Source of the DNA: Taudactylus pleione
Taxonomy: Eukaryota; Chordata; Amphibia; Anura; Myobatrachidae
Direction of reading: 5' to 3'
Length of the DNA stretch: 64,000 nt
Assembly (NCBI GenBank): GCA_031769625.1
Contig: JAUIMM010000200.1
Location: 56,008,001-56,072,000 of the forward strand
Numbering within the stretch: position 1 is the stretch's first letter; the number at the start of each line of letters is the position of its first letter. Both the position numbers and the translations under genes were made by a program. Shown here piece by piece: positions 32,136 to 45,770 of this stretch. The notes beneath the pieces are model-generated. The model searched no databases. It was not told where the DNA came from and saw only the letters and a program-made list of their open reading frames with translations.

Positions 32136-32600
32136 TTGACAATGACATCCACAACCTGTCGCCATAAAAGTCTATCATACAAATCCCACCAATATATTTA
32201 TATCTCTCTCCTTCTGCTTCTATTAGCTGGTGACATATCACCAAATCCAGGCCCAACACACATGCCACACCCACAACGAGCTATAAATCCAGCTAACCTC
32301 ATAAACATTGCATGCCTCCCTTCACCCTCCAAGTCACTAAAATGTGCCTTATGGAATGCATGCTCTGTCTGCAACAAACTAACATCCATCCATGACTTCT
32401 TTATTTCAACTAACCTCAACCTTCATGGCTCACACAATCAGACACTGTCTCTCCTGCTGCACTTTCATATGGTAACCTACACTTTTCACACACCTCCAGG
32501 CCTGGTAATTGTAAAGGAGGTGGGGTTGGAATATTACTCTCCCAATCTGTTACATACACAGTTCTCCCACAGTACCTTCACTCACATTTACATCATTTGA
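32136..32600 (+). pseudogene. L2-like ORF2 N-terminus with 2A-like motif and start of endonuclease
   Basis: A 154-aa frame. Residues 21-31 are hydrophobic (IYISLLLLLLA) and run into GDISPNPGP (residues 32-40, nucleotides 32229-32255). This resembles 2A translational-recoding peptides, whose core is D(V/I)ExNPG/P; the usual Glu is Ser here. Residues from about 68 (LKCALWNACSVCNKLTSIHD) are the start of the AP-like endonuclease, with the first catalytic Asn in LWNA. After LNLHG the frame no longer follows the family, so a deletion or frameshift lies near 32425. The endonuclease continues in another frame at 32635. Confidence 0.75.
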
Positions 32601-33849
32601 AGTACACTGTATCAGGACTTTCACCCCTTTCTCTGTGCGAGTTGCTGTTATCTATCGCCCACCTGGGCCACCTCAACAATTTCTGGAACATTTTTCTGCC
32701 TGGCTCCCTCACTTCCTATCATCAGACATCTCCGCCATCGTTATCGGTGATTTCAATATCCCCATTGACAGTCCACAATCTCCTCACGCCTCCAGACTAC
32801 TCTCTTTAACATCCTCTCTTGGCCTCTCCCAATGGACTGACTCCGCTACTCATCAGGAAGGCCACTGCCTTGATCTTGTATTCTCTCGACTATGCTCAGT
32901 TTCTGATTTCCCTAATGCTCCTTTCCCTCTCTCAGATCACAACCTTATCACCTGAACACTCTCTTCCATTACATCAACGTCCTTGAAGTTAACCAAACCT
33001 AAACCTAAAACCCACAGAAATATTGATGCTATTAACTTTCAACAATTATCTACCTCTCTACAACAACAACTCTCACTTATTTCTACATTCACTTCTCCTG
33101 AGACTGTGGCATCACACCTAAACCAGATTCTAGAAAAAGTTCTCGATGAAGTAGCTCCAGCTACCCATCACACAACACGTAGAGTTAGACGTCAACCGTG
33201 GCATTCTAACCTAACAAGGCATCTACAAAAACTCTCACGTAAAGTTGAACGTCAGTGGCAAAAGTCTCATACTCCAACTGACTTCCTCACATATAAGACT
33301 ATCTACAACTCTTATCGTGCTGCTCTGGACACTGCCAAACAAACATATTTCCAATCTCTTATCTCTGCTCAAGCCTCTAACCCCAAGCGACTTTTTAATA
33401 CATTTAAACTGCTTCTTACCCCTCCTTCACCCAAACCACCTGCTACTATCTGTGCACAAGATTTTGCTTCCTATTTTAGGGACAAGATTGATGAGATCCG
33501 AAATGAAATGGTATGCTCTTCTTCAGCAAGAGACTTGCTCAATTCCCTACCAGAATCCTCTAGCACATTCTCTTCATTTGATCTCACAAATGAAGATGAA
33601 GTTTCTTCCCTCTTATTTTCCTCCTACTGTATTACCTCTACTCTAGATCCTTTACCCTCACAAATCAGTAAAGCTCTGTCTCCTGTGCTTATCCCAACCC
33701 TAACTAAAATCTGTAATCTCTCTCTCTCTACTGGCAACTTTCCATCACTGTTCAAGCATGCAGTGATTACTCCTATTCTGAAAAAACAAAACTGTGACCC
33801 CAACACTCTTTCAAATTACCGTCCTATCTCCCATGCCCCTCCAAGCTAC

Positions 33850-35089
<1,240 letters not shown>

Positions 35090-35700
35090 CCTTCATAGCC
35101 TCCATATGTAATTACATCCCCTTTCACAGTCCACACACAACCTCACACATCGTCTTTCTCTCACATCCTCATGACATTTGGCCGACATTCCGGTGTAAAT
35201 GGGTTATGCAACTGTGCATTCTGGATGGGCCAAAATGCAATATATAGCACATATCCTTGTGTATCAATGCCTATTTCCCTATAGATTGTAAGCTTGCAAG
35301 CAGGGCCTTCCTACCTATATATCTGTCTGTAATTACCCAGTTTTGTTCTATTAATGTTTACAATTGTAAAGCGCAACGGAATATGCTGCGCTATATAAGA
35401 AACTGTAAATAAATAAATAATAGATAAAAATAAATGTTGATGAGCTTTGAAGCTTTGAACACTTTTAAAGTGAGGACAAAGTATAAGAACTTGTCTACTG
35501 TTTAAGTAGCATTATTTAAGTAGCATTATTTAAGTAGCATTATTTTTCAAAGTCCATAATGCTGCGCAATCATTTATTAATTGATCATAATCTTATTCCA
35601 AAATCCATGATTAGAAATGCTAGATATTACAGCCGTCTGAACCGCCCACTTCACTTGGGAATTGGGCGTGTGGAAGACTGACACTCTCCCCAGAGTCTGG

Positions 35701-35880
35701 GGGGTATATTTACTAAAGTGCGGGTTTTTAGAAGTGGAGATGTTGTCCACAGCAACCAATCAGATTCTAGCTATTGCTGTATCTTCTAGAAGGTGCTAGA
35801 TAAATGTTAAGTAGAATCTGATTGGTTGCTATGGGCAACATCTCCACTTCTAAAGACCCGCACTTTAGTAAATATACCCC
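35701..35880. mobile_element. Foldback MITE with GGGGTATATTTACTAAA ends
   Basis: About 180 bp made almost wholly of two arms. GGGGTATATTTACTAAAGTG, AGAAGTGGAGATGTTG and AGCAACCAATCAGATTCTA return inverted as TAGAATCTGATTGGTTGCTA, CAACATCTCCACTTCT and CACTTTAGTAAATATACCCC. A related but distinct arrangement occurs at 59368. Superfamily not assigned. Confidence 0.85.
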
Positions 35881-35899
35881 TAGGAGTCAGGAGTCTACT

Positions 35900-37250
35900 G
35901 GGCATTCCAGGACAATGGATAAGTATGGTATAGTTTGTGCATCCCCGTGCTGTGGTCATCTTTTGCCACCCTTTGCTCTGACTCACAAGTCCTTGATAAC
36001 TTCTCTGCCTGGCTATCTGACTCTCTTTCCTCCAAACTACATTCTTATGACTTTATCACCACCAATGACTTTGCTATAAGCACTGATACTGTTTTCACAG
36101 AGGAATTTGCTATCACCCACTGCAACGGACACTCCCCTAATATCCCTGACATCTCTTTCTTTCCTAACTCTGTCTTCCCGTTCTGACCATTACCTTTTAT
36201 TATTCTCCCTCATGCTGCCTGCTACACCCTCCAATACTTGCTTCTAAGTTCTCCTGCACCCAATGACTCCTAGATGGCATGGATTATAATCTATTCTCTT
36301 CCTCAATTTAACCTTTCCCCTTACCTATCTCCTCCCTGTCATACCCAATTGTAGCTGTCGCATTCTACAATTCCACTTTATGTACAGCCGGAGATAAGGC
36401 AGGTCCTATTATCACACTCTGACCAAGCAATCCCTAACAGTGGCTCTGCAAAGACATGCCATTTGCAAAAACGCTTCTGTACAGCTAAATGCCATTGGCA
36501 GAAATCCCATTCCAACATACACTTTCTGTACTACTTCTTTTCCTGCCTCCTATGTTGCCACACTCCCTCTTGCAAAGCAATCCTACTTTATATCTCTCAT
36601 ATTTGCCCTAGCAACCCATCTCTCACCTCTTTCCTACCATCAACTCCCCCTGCTTCCATTACAGCAGATGACATTGCCGCCATCTTTAGAAAATAAAATT
36701 CATCATATTTATTCTCATTGAATCTCCTTAACACCATGTTCTCACACTCCTTCTCTTCTGCAACAACCTGTTCCCTTGATCTGGCCACCTCTCAACTTCT
36801 ACTATCCCTTCCAACTCCAATGCCTGCTTGTATTTAATTCACCTCTTAAACGTCCTCTTCTGGCACATTCCCCCCCCACTTCAAACACACTGTCATCACC
36901 CCAACCCTTTAGGAAACCCTCTCTTGACGCTACACGTGACTTCCACTTTTCTCTCTCTCTCTGTACTCTTCTTCTCTTGGTGAACTAATACGCTCCTTTG
37001 ACACTGAAAACCAACTATTACAAGACATCCTTGCTGGTTTTGCATTAAAAATGACTGCCGCTTTAAAAACAGATTTCTTCCTACTGCTCTGGCCCCCCCT
37101 AGACTGATGTAGCGGTCTGTGACCACCAATATCTCGTCCAAAAATGCACCTCAGAATTCTGTGCAAACTACCTTCCTTTATCATGTCAAAGACTTGTAGA
37201 CTAGATTTCCATGCAAAGCTCAATGTATTAAAATATTAATTGCCTACCAA
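35900..37250 (+). pseudogene. Strongly decayed LINE remnant, L2-like
   Basis: Pyrimidine-rich plus-strand sequence with scattered motifs in shifting frames: LDNFSAWLSDSLSS and FITTNDFAI (endonuclease-like), AKQSYFISLIFALATHLSPL and SITADDIAAIFRK (linker-like, compare FASYFRDKI in the L2 copy). No frame is intact. The resemblance to the linker region at 32983-33600 is the main evidence. Confidence 0.5.
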
Positions 37251-37349
37251 CATAAAACATCTCCACACCCTTAATGCAGTGCTATATATTCTTGATCCAA
37301 TTTAACTTAATTTATTTGCTCCATAAAAAATTAAGCTAGTGAAAAAGAC

Positions 37350-37350
<1 letters not shown>

Positions 37351-37386
<36 letters not shown>
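37351..37386. repeat. (TA)n microsatellite
   Basis: A simple run of TA interrupted by CATA. Confidence 0.85.
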
Positions 37387-37387
<1 letters not shown>

Positions 37388-37389
37388 AC

Positions 37390-38297
37390 ATTAATTGTTT
37401 TCGCAAAAAATATACAGATTAGTGAAATAATTCCAAAAATTGTGAGAATCTTTAATTTGCATATTTAACCTAAATTCAGAATCTCCAGACTAACTTGAGA
37501 AACATTATGAAGAAAAAACCCCAATCAGGAGAGGAGTGTTTGAAAAATGTATGTAAATTTCATGTTCCTGTAATCAGTGTATGAAGTTTGCTGGCTTTCT
37601 GAATCTCAACCAGATCTGGTCAAACCACTCCCATTTTGGATGAGACCTGTTATTGACTGGCTCACCCATTAAGCAGAAATAGGACAATCCCAGGAAAATC
37701 GAGACTGCCAGCAGACATCTCTTTATATTCTTAAAAAAGCCACGGGTTGTGCAGGGAAACGAGTTAAGGAGGACACAGATTAACTGGTTTAGCAGAGAAT
37801 CTTCCAGCGCTTACTGTATGTCATATTGCCTGCACCACTGAGAGCAGCGTGCTGACCACTGGTATTCATTCTCCATATATTCTCCATTGAAGTCTTCAAT
37901 GAACTGCCTTTTCCCTTAAAAGCTGCCTGTTCCACCTGCTAGCTCAGAGTGTGGGCTCATTATCGATGCAGCTGAGGCGCTTTAGACACACCGAGCTATA
38001 TAAGCTATTATTGTGTGGGGTCTGAAAGGACCCTCTGAGGGATCCTGCACATACAGATGAGCAGCCCTCCCAAGGGTTGTGAACACCAACTATCCCAAAG
38101 ACACTGCATTAGGTATATCTACTCTGGCTATTACCAGCACATATTGGTCCTGACAGTTGTCAGTGTCTTCCTCACAATGGTGAGAGACATTCCGGACTAT
38201 TCACTCTCATCATCTGCAACATTTTCCTTGTTTTTTTCAGCCATGAATGGTTTCTTGTGTGCCTAACATCTGATATACACTCTGAAGGAGCACTATG
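37390..38297. other. Spacer, nothing recognised
   Basis: No coding signal that I can support. Confidence 0.4.
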
Positions 38298-38305
38298 TTT
38301 GGAAT

Positions 38306-38436
38306 CAGAACCAAAACTAGACTTTTTGGTGCCCTGTGCCAGAGAGAACATTGGTGCCCCTCTCCACCCCCACATTTTTTTAACTAGGGACATAAGATAG
38401 TGCCATACAGCGCCCCCTGTCATAGTTACGGCCCTG
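38306..38436. mobile_element. 131-bp hAT-type MITE with 8-bp duplication
   Basis: The right end CATAGTTACGGCCCTG and the left end CAGAACCAAAACTAG are imperfect inverted repeats of a CAGGGCCGTAACTA motif. TTTGGAAT flanks it exactly on both sides (38298-38305 and 38437-38444). An 8-bp duplication indicates hAT. Confidence 0.8.
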
Positions 38437-38444
38437 TTTGGAAT

Positions 38445-40246
38445 TATCAGATACACATGCAGCAGTGAACAATTGTATGTGACATTATATCGCTCCTTTG
38501 CTGAGCAACCAGTTTGAGTGCACAGTTTTATTTTAGCACTTGGATTTTTATTTATTTCTCTGCCAGTATTATTGAGTTAAACCTTGGTAAGGTATTATTG
38601 TTTTCTATTGTGTATTTATGTTAACAATTTTTCATATATTTGCACATATTGTATTTTATATATTGAGAATTTGTTGCCCCACTCCTGGGAGTTATCTACA
38701 GATATACATTTTTACAACATTGCACATTATGCTTTTATATTAACCAATATATGTGTGGATCCCTATGTACATAGCACCATCTATTTTTCTTATTCCCTAT
38801 TTTCTGTTTAGTTCATAAAAATGAAATAAAGTCATACTTATGTCTTGTCTGAAGGAAAAGGATGAACACAACTACCAAAGGTGCAGGAGCTGTGCCCATT
38901 ACTGCACCCATCATCATAAGGGGGCTCAAAAGGTGTCAGCCCCTCCTTATCCTATACCATAATGTATAGCTTTTTGGTACTATAGGCTCTTCTACAATGT
39001 CCTATAGTAAATCACTATTGCTCTTTTATATGATCATGAATACTCATAATTTGCAAATATAATAACTGAGGCTTCCCTATAACCAGAGCTATGCTCAGCT
39101 CATAAAGTAATCACATACTTCCTTTTAGGTCCTAGATACGGAGATTAGGTAAAATGATTACAGGTATCCTTTTCCACCTGCTGTTAACTTGGGTGTATCA
39201 GGAAATAAAGTACAATGAGCATTGTGACTTGCGAGTTAAAGATTCTGAGGCTCATACTGAGATGGACATGATTTGCAATAAAAATTGCAAGCACAAAATG
39301 TGTCAGAACTAAGAATAAAGACACATTTTGCTTAGAAATAAACAGTAGTATATGTGCCTGGTTTATAACAAGAGATGCTTCCTAAGCAGTAGTAAATGCA
39401 AAACAGACAGTACACAATTCATACACAAAATAGTATAAACAGTTTTATTAAACACTTGAGTGGTAAGGATGAGTGGGACTAGACCTCAGCAAGATACACA
39501 GTTCCTCCCTCATTAGTAAGGTAATTATGCTTACCTGGCACCTCTACTGGGGTTTTCTCTCACCAGCAGTCTAGCGTTGCCAGTGAAGAGACACAATAAA
39601 CTGTTAAACTTCTGCTAAATTGAGAAAAGACCCTTTCTGTGATGAAAAAGCAGGATTAAGGGTTTTTCTCAGTTTATTAGATAGACCACTAAACATGCTC
39701 TATAAATACTCAAATTCAAAACCTCTAAAAAATGCGCACTGCAGAGGGGGGTGCCAACCGCAAATCAGCCAGGGGCGGGTCCAGGATAGGGTGATCAGTG
39801 TGATCGCCACAACTACCCCTCCTCCACGTAACACTTCTTACCTGTGCATTACTGCTGGTTGCTGTACAGGAACACAGTGGCAGCAGGTACATCATGCAAG
39901 GGGATAAAGGAGACTGCTGCTGCTCACCGACAGCAGCCTTCCTGCAGCTCAGCACACAACAACATGTTCTGGCCTAGGGAGAGAGTCTGCTGCTGCTGAG
40001 CTCACTCTCCCTACAAAATCTGTGTAGGATTGAGGAGTGTATATGCGTCTATGACAATAACTGGAGAGCAAGCAAAAGTTTATGAAAACTAATCTAGGGT
40101 GTTTTTTTGTTTTTATTTTTAAAGGGAGAGATATTACAATGCTAACGACTATACATTTTTATTGCCCCCATATATCAAAACATATTGGTAATACAGCTGA
40201 GTGTAACTTTCTGTTGTGTGTGTGATCTGTCGATATGCCCAATATA
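38445..40246. other. Spacer, nothing recognised
   Basis: No gene. A stretch at about 39420-39560 has a TTTTATTAAACAC motif (a polyadenylation signal on the minus strand) and could be LTR-derived, without further support. Confidence 0.35.
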
Positions 40247-40254
40247 TACAGTAA

Positions 40255-40598
40255 CAGTGGCATCACAAGGGGGGTGCGGCCCGCACCTGCTGAGGGGTGA
40301 CACCAAAGTGCCGACTCCGCCTCAGTGACAGGAGCCGGGTACTGCACTGTAACATTAAGTGCAGCATTCGGCTCCTGACAAAGTGAGGGAGCCGGTACTG
40401 CCCGCAGAGTGGTCCCCGGGTGCAGTCCACAACTCCGGAACCCCCCCTCCACTGCAGCGCCCCAGTTGTTACTGGGTTCGGGCCGCGAGGCCACACCCCA
40501 TCTGCGAGGCCACAACCCCTTTCTCCCTGCGCACGGCTCAGCCGCACACACTAAAGCCCTCCCTGCACCGGGTGCAATAGCGGGGAGGGACGCCACTG
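40255..40598. mobile_element. hAT-type MITE with CAGTGGC ends
   Basis: Left end CAGTGGCATCACAAGGGG and right end GGGAGGGACGCCACTG. Flanks TACAGTAA (40247-40254) and TACAGTAT (40599-40606) differ at one base and fit an 8-bp hAT duplication. GC-rich and without a recognisable transposase. Confidence 0.7.
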
Positions 40599-40630
40599 TA
40601 CAGTATATATGTAAATACTATATATACATA

Positions 40631-40884
40631 TTGGGCCAAATGTAATAGGGTGAGAGTTTAGGAAATGTGAGAGCACAACAGTAATCTCTGACACTTTTTA
40701 AACTCGGCCAATGTAATAGAGTCCAAGAACATGTAAACTCGCATGTTTTTAGAGTAAAAAACCTCCCACATTTAAACTCTCATCCAGATGTTTTCCCGTT
40801 TTCAAGATAAAACTCGACCAATGTGACAGGTTACTGCTATACTCTCACATTCTCTAAATTCTCAGCCTATTACATTTGGCCCAT
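40631..40884. mobile_element. MITE with TGGGCCAAATGTAATAG ends
   Basis: Left TGGGCCAAATGTAATAGGGT and right AGCCTATTACATTTGGCCCA are inverted. The interior contains more inverted segments (CTCGGCCAATGTAATAGAG and others). Non-coding; superfamily not assigned. Confidence 0.7.
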
Positions 40885-40997
40885 TGTACAGTATAATCCA
40901 ATTAAATGGAACTTTTTGTGTTTTTATGAAGTGTCCAGTAAACAACCCATAAGATACAAATGCCATGGTAATTTACCACGGACTAATTACTCCCCAG

Positions 40998-41291
40998 GGG
41001 CTATTCAATCAGTCCTGAAGGCAGCCCGTACGATGCATTTAACAGGGATTTTTTTTCGAGTCACACCCAAAAAGAAATCCCCATTAAAGAGCAGCTCTGT
41101 TAACACATAGGTCCGTGAACTTATCATGGATTCTATGGGTTAATACCCGTTAACACGTTAATTTAAGAGGCGTTAAACAGGGTCTCAAGTGAGAAAGGGG
41201 CTCAAATTAAATAGCCCCAGGAGTTAAAGCCTGAGGCTACCACCCTTTTTCACCCCCGTTATATTAACAAGGCTAATTGAATTCGGCCTAA
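40998..41291. mobile_element. Possible MITE with GGGCTATTCAAT-type ends
   Basis: Left GGGGCTATTCAATCAG and right GGCTAATTGAATTCGGCC are weak inverted repeats in the style of the 4652 element. Internal inverted TTAACAC/GTTAA motifs. Modest support. Confidence 0.45.
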
Positions 41292-41820
41292 AGTGTGTTA
41301 AGATCATCTCCATTGACATTACTCCATTAATAGGATTTTCACCCTGACCATCACTGACTGTGAGTGACAGATCATATTATTAAGTTTCATTTTAATATAC
41401 ACGCCTTCACTACTTTCTATCATTGCCTCGGCTCTTGATAACATGTAATGATGAATTACATTTAATAAATGGAAACGCATATAATATCTTATAACAATGA
41501 ACCCTAAAAGGACCATTTTCATGCTGCAATTCATTTATTCAAATAATGTACCTTTTCACAATTTTTATCTTCATTTGTGGTGTCATATTTAATCAATCAC
41601 ATGGTACAGGGAGTGCTGAAAATGATGAGCTAGCTATATTGGTCATCTGGAAGAGCCACTAAGTATAATTTTGCTTTAGCAAATGTTAATTTTCTTAATA
41701 TAAATTCTCTTTGCAATGTATTTTCCCTTTTGTATAGTTATACACATTGAATAACATCGACTTTTCGGTTATGCATAAGGGGTCTATTCATCATCGGTGC
41801 AGTATGGGGATACTCTCGAC

Positions 41821-44060
41821 TAGGGGTGAGCGGGTTCGGATTTCTGAAATCCGAACCCCCCCGAGCCCCCCCGATACGAGGCAGATCCGAGTCAGGCTCG
41901 ACTTTTCCCGCCTGACTCGGATTCTGAAATCGAGGCAAAACGTCATCATCCCGCCTTCCGAGTCTCGTGGGTTTTGGATCCTATATAAGGTACCCGCGTC
42001 GGCGCCATTTTCTCACTCGGCTGTGGACAGTGAAGAGGGAGGGTGGGAGTTAGGGCTGGCTGGGCTGTGTAGTGTAGTGCAGAGTAGTGTTGTGCTGTGC
42101 TGTGCTGCTGTTGTCCATAGGGGCTGTGTCCACTACTTCAAAGTCCATAGGGGCTGGCTGTGTTGTGCTGTGCTGCTGTTGTTAATAGGGGCTGTGTCCA
42201 CTACTTCAAAGTCCATAGGGGCTGGCTGGACTGTGTTGTGCAGTCAGTTGTCCATAGGGGCTGTGTCCACTCCGAAGTCCTGTGCAGTGTCCCAGTCCTA
42301 AAGGGGTGCTGTAGTGTTGTCCAGGGGGTGCTCTGTCCGTCAGGGGTGCTCCCCCTAAGTGCTAAAAAAAATAATAATTTTTCTGTGTTTGTGAATTGTG
42401 TGCGCAGTAGCCGCACGTGCATCAACAAAGTAGTGCCAAGCGTGTGCCTGTGTCATAAGTAAAGGGCCGGCTGGCTTGACCGTTAAAGGGTGCTGTAACC
42501 CCCAAAGTACACTCCAAACCAAATAACAAAATATTTTCTGTGTTTGTGAATTGTGTGCGCAGTAGCCGCACGTGCATCAACAAAGTAGTGCCAAGCGTGC
42601 GCCTGTGTCATAAGTAAAGGGCCGGCTGGCTTGACCGTTAAAGGGTGCTGTAACCCCCAAAGTACACTCCAGTCCAAACCAAATAAAAAAATATTTTCTG
42701 TGTTTGTGAATTGTGTGCGCAGTAGCCGCACATGCATCAACAAAGTAGTGCCAAGCGTGCGCCTGTGTCATAAGTCAAGGGCCGGTTTGGACATCTGGTC
42801 CGGACTGAAGGACGTGCCAACAATTTCTGACAAGTCTACTGTCACTGCATATGATACTGTCCTCAAAGCAGCAGCGACAAGCGTGCGTCTGTCTGTTAAA
42901 GGGTGGTGTAACCCTCAAAGTGCGCTCCACAAACAATAAAAAAATTCTTTTTTTTTCTGTCTTTGTGAAATGTGTGGGCTGTAGCCGCACCTGCATCCTT
43001 AAAGCAGCAGCGACAAGCGTGCGTCTGTCTGTTAAAGGATTACATTGGTGACAACATCCAAGTAGGCATGTCAGACAGTCCGTACCTGTACTGGCAGGAA
43101 AAAGAAGCAATTTGGAGGTCCCTGTACAAACTGGCTCTATTTTATCTGAGTTGCCCCCCCTCCAGTGTGTACTCCGAAAGAGTGTTTAGTGCAGCCGGGA
43201 ACCTTGTCAGCGAAAGGCGTAGGAGGTTGCTTCCACAAAATGTGGAGAAGATGATGTTCATAAAATGAATTATCAACTCTTCCAGGAAGACCAGCCTCCA
43301 GAACGTACAGAGGGACCTGTGGTTGTGGATTCCAGCAGGGACGAATTAATACTCTGTGAGGATGAGGATGTACACAACACTGAAGAGGGTGAGGAATCGG
43401 TGGATGAGGAGGATGAGGACGACATCTTGCCTCCGTAGAGCCAGTTTGTGCAGGGACAGATTAATTGCCAGCTTGTTTTGTGGGGGCCCAAACGAACCAA
43501 TCATTTCAGCCACAGTCGTGTGGCAGACCCTGGCGCTGAAATGATTAGTTTGTTAAAGTGTGCATGTCCTGTTTATACAACATAAGGGTGGGTGGGAGGG
43601 CCCAAGGACAATTCCATCTTGCACCTCTTTTTTTTCTTTGAATTATGTACTGTTTGGGGCCTAGTTTTTCAAACTGCCATCCTGTATGCCACTGCAGTGT
43701 CACTCCTAGATGGACCACGTGTTTGTGCCGCCCACTCGTATCTCTTAGCATAGTCATCCAGCTACCTCGGTGCAACCTTTTGGATATAAAAACACTATTG
43801 TGAGGTGTTCAGAATAGACTGGATATGAGTGGAAATTAAGGTTATTGAGGTTAATAATAGCATAGGAGCAGAAAAACACACAAATTCTGTGATTTTAGCT
43901 GTCTTTATGCTTTTTTAAAAAAAAAATACAAATCCAAAACACAAAACCCAGAACCCAAAACACGGAAGGGTGGTTTTGGCAAAACCAATCCAGATCCAAA
44001 ACACGAAGAAAGATCCAGATCCAAAACCAAAACACGAAAAGTGGCCGGTGCACACCCCTA
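41821..44060 (+). mobile_element. Deleted hAT transposon, copy 1
   Basis: Ends TAGGGGTGAGC (left) and GCACACCCCTA (right) with the exact 8-bp duplication CTCTCGAC at 41813-41820 and 44061-44068. A TATA box (CTATATAAGG, 41981-41990) precedes GC-rich leader sequence. The middle is filled with tandem repeats: about three units of 68 bp around TCCATAGGGGCTG (42110-42270), and about three units of about 157 bp around CGCAGTAGCCGCACGTGCAT (42375-42840). Only the transposase C-terminus is left, so the element is non-autonomous. Confidence 0.85.
43062..43437 (+). pseudogene. hAT transposase C-terminal (dimerisation) fragment
   Basis: Reads SDSPYLYWQEKEAIWRSLYK, then LALFYLSCPPSSVYSERVFS, AAGNLVSERRRRLLPQNVEK and MMFIK followed by a stop. 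This is the hAT C-terminal dimerisation region, whose signature is PSSSxxSERxFSxAGxxxxxxRxxLxPxxxexLxFLK. An acidic tail frame (EDEDVHNTEEGEESVDEEDE) follows the stop and is shared with copy 2, where it is in frame. The zinc-finger and catalytic parts are missing. Confidence 0.85.
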
Positions 44061-44500
44061 CTCTCGACAGGGGATAATTATCACCGAAGCATTGCTCAAG
44101 TGTGAGGACAGCTGCTCCAAAAAGTTCCCGTGGTCAGTAACACTGCTACGTCTGTATCAGTGTTACTTACCTGTCCGGTTGTCGGCTTCTGCACATGTGT
44201 GACCTGAGGTCACACATGCGCAAAGCCGTTGAGGAGGAGGCGGAGGGATCCGCACAGATTCCTCTTCGCATCCCTGGACCTTCTTCCCATAGGAAGGAGC
44301 GAGGCTCTGACAACTAGCGCCATCTGAAGATGGCATTTGTTCTAGCAGGCAAACTCTGAAAACGTTAAGTTTTCAGAGTTTGCTGAATATCAAGTGGTCC
44401 TATCAGACCCCTGATGATGAATGGCCCGTTACCTTAAATATGCGAATACTAGCATTTCTGCATGTGTAACTGGCCATTTAGTGATGATGAATAGGCCCCG

Positions 44501-45762
44501 TAATGAGTTTACAGCGAAAGTGTTATATGATACATTTCATGCTGCAGCACTGCTTGTTTATACACACAGAAACATACACATTCACATTTATATAGCTTGC
44601 TTTAAAGGAGAATTCCATTAGCATTTGCTTTTAAACTGGGATTTTCAAACACTGAGCCCCCACCCCCAATTTCAAAACTGCAAATGATTGCATCATGGAC
44701 CCCAGGGTCTTCCTCTCCCTAGAAGATACTAATTCCAGTTGTGGATGCAATCATTGATTTTCCCAATTTTATAGATTAGAGAGGTTTAAAAGCAAGAAGC
44801 ATCTATTCTATAGGTTGTTCATTAATTAAACTAATTATCCAATTAGCTTAATTGAAACTTCAGCAATGAAGACAGACTGCTTTCAACACCTAATGGCATT
44901 AAGTAAGGATTATAAGATTGGACCCCACCAATATCACTAGTACGTGCCTTGAATATTGGTAGGCTGTAATGTTGTATTAGTATTTTGAACATATATACAG
45001 AATTTCTATTTCTCGCAGTTTTATTTGCCAGATTTACCCAATAAATATATTGCATGCTATGCAAAAGAATATACTGCCGCTTTCACATCTTTTGTCATTG
45101 TAGTATATATATGGTATTATGTAATCTAATGCATGCATTATGCAATCCTTACCATTTAAATAACTGTAGAAACAAGTTAACTAATTGTATTTTGTTCATA
45201 AATAATATTTTCTTGTACTTGTTAATGATTTTCATATGACTTTATAATAAAATATTTTTGCACAACTATTTTTGTTTATTTAATCATTAATTACAAATCA
45301 GATAATTGCAAAAGAGATGTGTATTTATTTTAGGTTTGGAAGTGTATGTTACACAAACACCATCAGACTCAGGAACACCAAGTACACTGATAGCTGTCAC
45401 AATGACCAAACACAGTAATGTTCCCTTGGGGCCATCCTATCAGAGGAATGTCACTGGCCACTTAGTGATTAATGCAAGTCACACTGAAAGTGAAAGGTTA
45501 CAGAGAAGATCTTTAGACTTCCAATTGAAATAGTAATCCTAGCTATTGCCAGACAAATTGTTCCATGTGTAAGCACTGTTAAATAACAGCTCTGCCAGCC
45601 AGACTTATTTATAAGCAATTTATTAGAGAGTACATTTTCAAAAATGTTATCCAGTTCTTCTGTTGTCGTAACCAGCATACGGAACGCAGACAGGCTTATT
45701 TAACATGCAATTTTTAAATCTGGTAAATCTTTGTGATAGGATTTTCTTATAAAACAAGATCA
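44501..45762. other. AT-rich spacer, nothing recognised
   Basis: No gene or repeat that I can support. Confidence 0.4.
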
Positions 45763-45770
45763 CGGATACA

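Larger units (their letters stand above)
41779..44499. mobile_element. MITE of the AGGGG(T/C)CTATTCATC family, split by hAT
   Basis: Left end AAGGGGTCTATTCATCATCG and right end GATGATGAATAGGCCCC, with TA on both outer sides. The same right end occurs at 12780. The element is interrupted at 41820 by a 2.2-kb hAT insertion; without it the MITE would be about 470 bp. Confidence 0.7.
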
